Below are positions 62,318-64,000 of a DNA stretch of 64,000 nucleotides, piece by piece. Made by a program: the position numbers and the translations under genes. Position 1 is the stretch's first letter, and the number at the start of each line of letters is the position of its first letter. This DNA is from Variovorax sp. CF079. Its GTDB lineage: Bacteria > Pseudomonadota > Gammaproteobacteria > Burkholderiales > Burkholderiaceae_C. The notes under the pieces are model-generated. The model was not told where the DNA came from. It did no database searches and worked only from the letters and a program-made list of their open reading frames with translations. The DNA is taken from NCBI RefSeq assembly GCF_900101545.1, contig NZ_FMZU01000013.1, positions 62,001 to 126,000 of the forward strand. The letters run 5' to 3'.

Positions 62318-63328
62318 ATGAAGATAGCAGTCATCGGCGCAGGCGCCATCGGCGGCCTGGTCGGAGCAAAGCTCGCGCTGGCCGGCGAGGACGTGACGTT
62401 CATCGTGCGCGGAGCCAACCTCGACGCCATCGCCACCAACGGCTTCAAGCTGATCGCGGCCGACGGCGAGGAGCAGGTGGCGCGAAACGTGAAGGCCACC
62501 GATCGCTACGACCAGGCCGGCGTGCAGGACATCATCATCCTCGCGATGAAGGCGCACCAGGTCGAAGCGGTGGCGAACGAAGTGCCCAAACTCTTCGGCC
62601 CCGCGACCGTGGTGGTGACGATGCAGAACGGCATCCCCTACTGGTACTTCCACAAGCACGGCGGGCCGCTCGAAGGAAGCACGGTGAAGAGCGTCGATCC
62701 GCATGGCGTCGTGGCCGCGAGGATTCCTGCGGAGCGCGTGATCGGCTGCGTGGTTTACCCCGCTTCCGAGCTGGTGGCGCCGGGCGTGGTGAAGCACATC
62801 GAGGGCGACCGCTTCCCCGTTGGCGAACTGGACGGCACCTCGAGCGAGCGCGTGAACCGCGTCGCGGCCTGCTTCGCCAACGCGGGTTTCAAGGCGCCCG
62901 TGCTCGACAACATCCGCGCCGAGATCTGGCTCAAGCTGTGGGGCAACCTGACCTTCAATCCGATCAGCAGCCTGTCGCATTCCACGCTGGTCGACATCTG
63001 CCAGTACCCGCCCTCGCGCGACCTCGCCGCCGCGATGATGCGGGAAGCCCAGGCCGTCGCGCACAAGCTGGGCATCGAGTTCCGCGTGTCGCTGGAAAAG
63101 CGCATCGCCGGCGCCGAGAAGGTGGGCAAGCACAAGACCTCGATGCTGCAGGACGTGGAGGCCGGGCGTGCCCCGGAGATCGATGCGCTGGTGGGCGCGG
63201 TGGTCGAGCTGGCCCGGCTGACCGACACGCAGACGCCGCATATCGACACCGTCTACTCGCTGGTCAAGCTGCTGGCTCGCACGATGGAGGACCAGCGCGG
63301 ACGGGTCCGCCTTCACGAGATGGCTTGA
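62318..63328 (+). CDS. Ketopantoate reductase family (PanE/ApbA) dehydrogenase
   Basis: A 336-residue NADPH enzyme. Rossmann motif AVIGAGAIGGLVGAKLALAG; catalytic Lys in ILAMKAHQVEAVA; ketopantoate-reductase C-terminal region with EIWLKLWGNLTFNPISSLSH, including the K-x3-N pair, and EAQAVAHKLG. True PanE is about 300 residues, and this one lies in a carboxylic-acid cluster, so a different 2-oxoacid (for example tartronate semialdehyde or glyoxylate-derived compounds) may be the substrate. Confidence 0.85.
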   Translation: MKIAVIGAGAIGGLVGAKLALAGEDVTFIVRGANLDAIATNGFKLIAADGEEQVARNVKATDRYDQAGVQDIIILAMKAHQVEAVANEVPKLFGPATVVVTMQNGIPYWYFHKHGGPLEGSTVKSVDPHGVVAARIPAERVIGCVVYPASELVAPGVVKHIEGDRFPVGELDGTSSERVNRVAACFANAGFKAPVLDNIRAEIWLKLWGNLTFNPISSLSHSTLVDICQYPPSRDLAAAMMREAQAVAHKLGIEFRVSLEKRIAGAEKVGKHKTSMLQDVEAGRAPEIDALVGAVVELARLTDTQTPHIDTVYSLVKLLARTMEDQRGRVRLHEMA

Positions 63329-63338
63329 GGCCCTCACC

Positions 63339-64000
63339 ATGAGACGCGCCCGCAGCGCCAAGATCGTCGCCACGCTCGGCCCGTCCACTTCGGACGAGCA
63401 GGCCATCCGCGCCCTGTTCGAGCGCGGCGTGGACGTGTTCCGGCTCAACTTCAGCCACGGCACGCAGTCCGACCATGCGCGGCGCCTGGAAACCATCCGC
63501 GCGCTGGAGAAGGAGTTCGGCCGGCCGATCGGCGTGCTGCTCGACCTGCAAGGGCCGAAGCTGCGCCTGGGCACTTTCGAAGGCGGCAGGACGCAGCTCG
63601 AAGCCGGTGCGCGACTGCGCCTCGACATGGACAGGACCCCCGGCGATGCCCGCCGCGCGCCGCTGCTGCATCCGGAGATCTTCGCGGCGCTGCAGACCGG
63701 CACCGAGCTGCTGCTCGACGACGGCAAGCTGCGCCTGCGCGTGGAAAGCCACGGCGCGGATTTCGCCGAGACCACCGTGCTTGTCGGCGGACCGATCTCG
63801 GACCGCAAGGGCGTCAACGTGCCGAGCGTGCTGCTGCCGATCTCGCCGCTGACCGCGAAGGACCGCGACGACCTGGCCTTCGGGCTCGCGATGGGCGTGG
63901 ACTGGGTTGCGCTCTCCTTCGTGCAGCGGCCCGAGGACATCGAGGAGGCGCGCGCCCTCATCGGCACACGCGCCTGGATCATGGCCAAGCTCGAGAAGCC
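63339..64000 (+). CDS. pyk: Pyruvate kinase, 3' end outside the window
   Basis: The first 220 residues of pyruvate kinase: RSAKIVATLGPSTSDEQAIR, FRLNFSHGTQSDH with the substrate-binding Arg and Asn, GVLLDLQGPKLRLG, and ISPLTAKDRDDLAFGLAMGV with WVALSFVQRPEDI. It converts phosphoenolpyruvate to pyruvate. It starts 11 bases after the reductase gene. A pyk copy at the end of a C2-acid cluster is known from glycerate-pathway operons. The C-terminal half is cut off by the window. Confidence 0.93.
   Translation, partial: MRRARSAKIVATLGPSTSDEQAIRALFERGVDVFRLNFSHGTQSDHARRLETIRALEKEFGRPIGVLLDLQGPKLRLGTFEGGRTQLEAGARLRLDMDRTPGDARRAPLLHPEIFAALQTGTELLLDDGKLRLRVESHGADFAETTVLVGGPISDRKGVNVPSVLLPISPLTAKDRDDLAFGLAMGVDWVALSFVQRPEDIEEARALIGTRAWIMAKLEK

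Overview
The window is one high-GC (roughly two-thirds G+C), densely packed stretch of a beta-proteobacterial chromosome. The best fit is the Burkholderiales family Comamonadaceae, Variovorax/Acidovorax-like. This rests on gene content and style: Bug-type tripartite tricarboxylate transporter (TTT) genes, a pil minor-pilin operon beside a PglL-like ligase, an orphan ECF41 sigma factor, DUF898-M48 and YaeQ neighbours, and a GC-rich intergenic palindrome of a kind I recall from these genomes. No rRNA, tRNA, CRISPR array or prophage was seen. The first gene (methyltransferase) and the last (pyruvate kinase) are cut by the window edges.

Layout. 1-2.4 kb: end of a surface-polysaccharide cluster (methyltransferase, DegT aminotransferase, initiating sugar transferase). 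2.6-10.3 kb, minus strand: type IV pilus operon pilE-fimT-pilV-pilW-pilX-pilY1, mostly with overlapping start and stop codons; its PilY1 carries a PA14 domain. Diverging from it at 10.4 kb is a PglL/Wzy-type O-oligosaccharide ligase, and a near-perfect palindrome lies between them. 12-21 kb: housekeeping genes (moaC, BepA-like protease, a TerC operon under a yybP-ykoY manganese riboswitch, yaeQ, purB, M48 protease plus DUF898 pair). 21.3-21.8 kb: decayed IS200/IS605-type TnpB with its right end, then a glutathione S-transferase with a strong terminator. 22.7-29 kb: periplasmic glutathione peroxidase, ferritin-like protein, ECF41 sigma factor with a matching promoter just upstream, rlpA, glnE. 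29-38.8 kb: yhdP, nitrilase, two-component system, OmpA-like lipoprotein, a small membrane protein and mltA sharing a CATG start. 38.8-42 kb: flippase-like protein, HAD-UbiA fusion and GT-C-like protein, suggesting a polyprenyl-phosphate sugar pathway. 42-47.5 kb: PhoX phosphatase, Lrp regulator diverging from a homodimeric 2-oxoacid dehydrogenase E1. 47.5-49.1 kb: XRE/AbiEii-type nucleotidyltransferase toxin-antitoxin pair behind a perfect 20-bp inverted repeat, and a small gene behind a second inverted repeat.

49.2-63.3 kb is the most coherent block: an oxalate/CoA-thioester island. It holds a TctC-TctB-TctA uptake system, a cytidylate-kinase-like/BON protein, a cysteine-poor Crp/Fnr regulator, oxalyl-CoA decarboxylase, two formyl-CoA transferases flanking a stand-alone PAS protein, a small unrecognised protein, a second-type sucCD pair, a fumarylacetoacetase-family protein, a ketopantoate-reductase-family protein and pyruvate kinase. 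Two perfect FNR-like palindromes, TTGACC(AT/CG)GGTCAA, lie in front of the transporter genes and between the regulator and oxc. The regulator's recognition helix keeps the E..SR pattern of FNR, which binds TTGA half-sites. I infer one regulon in which the Crp/Fnr protein controls oxalate import, activation by CoA transfer, decarboxylation and CoA-donor regeneration.
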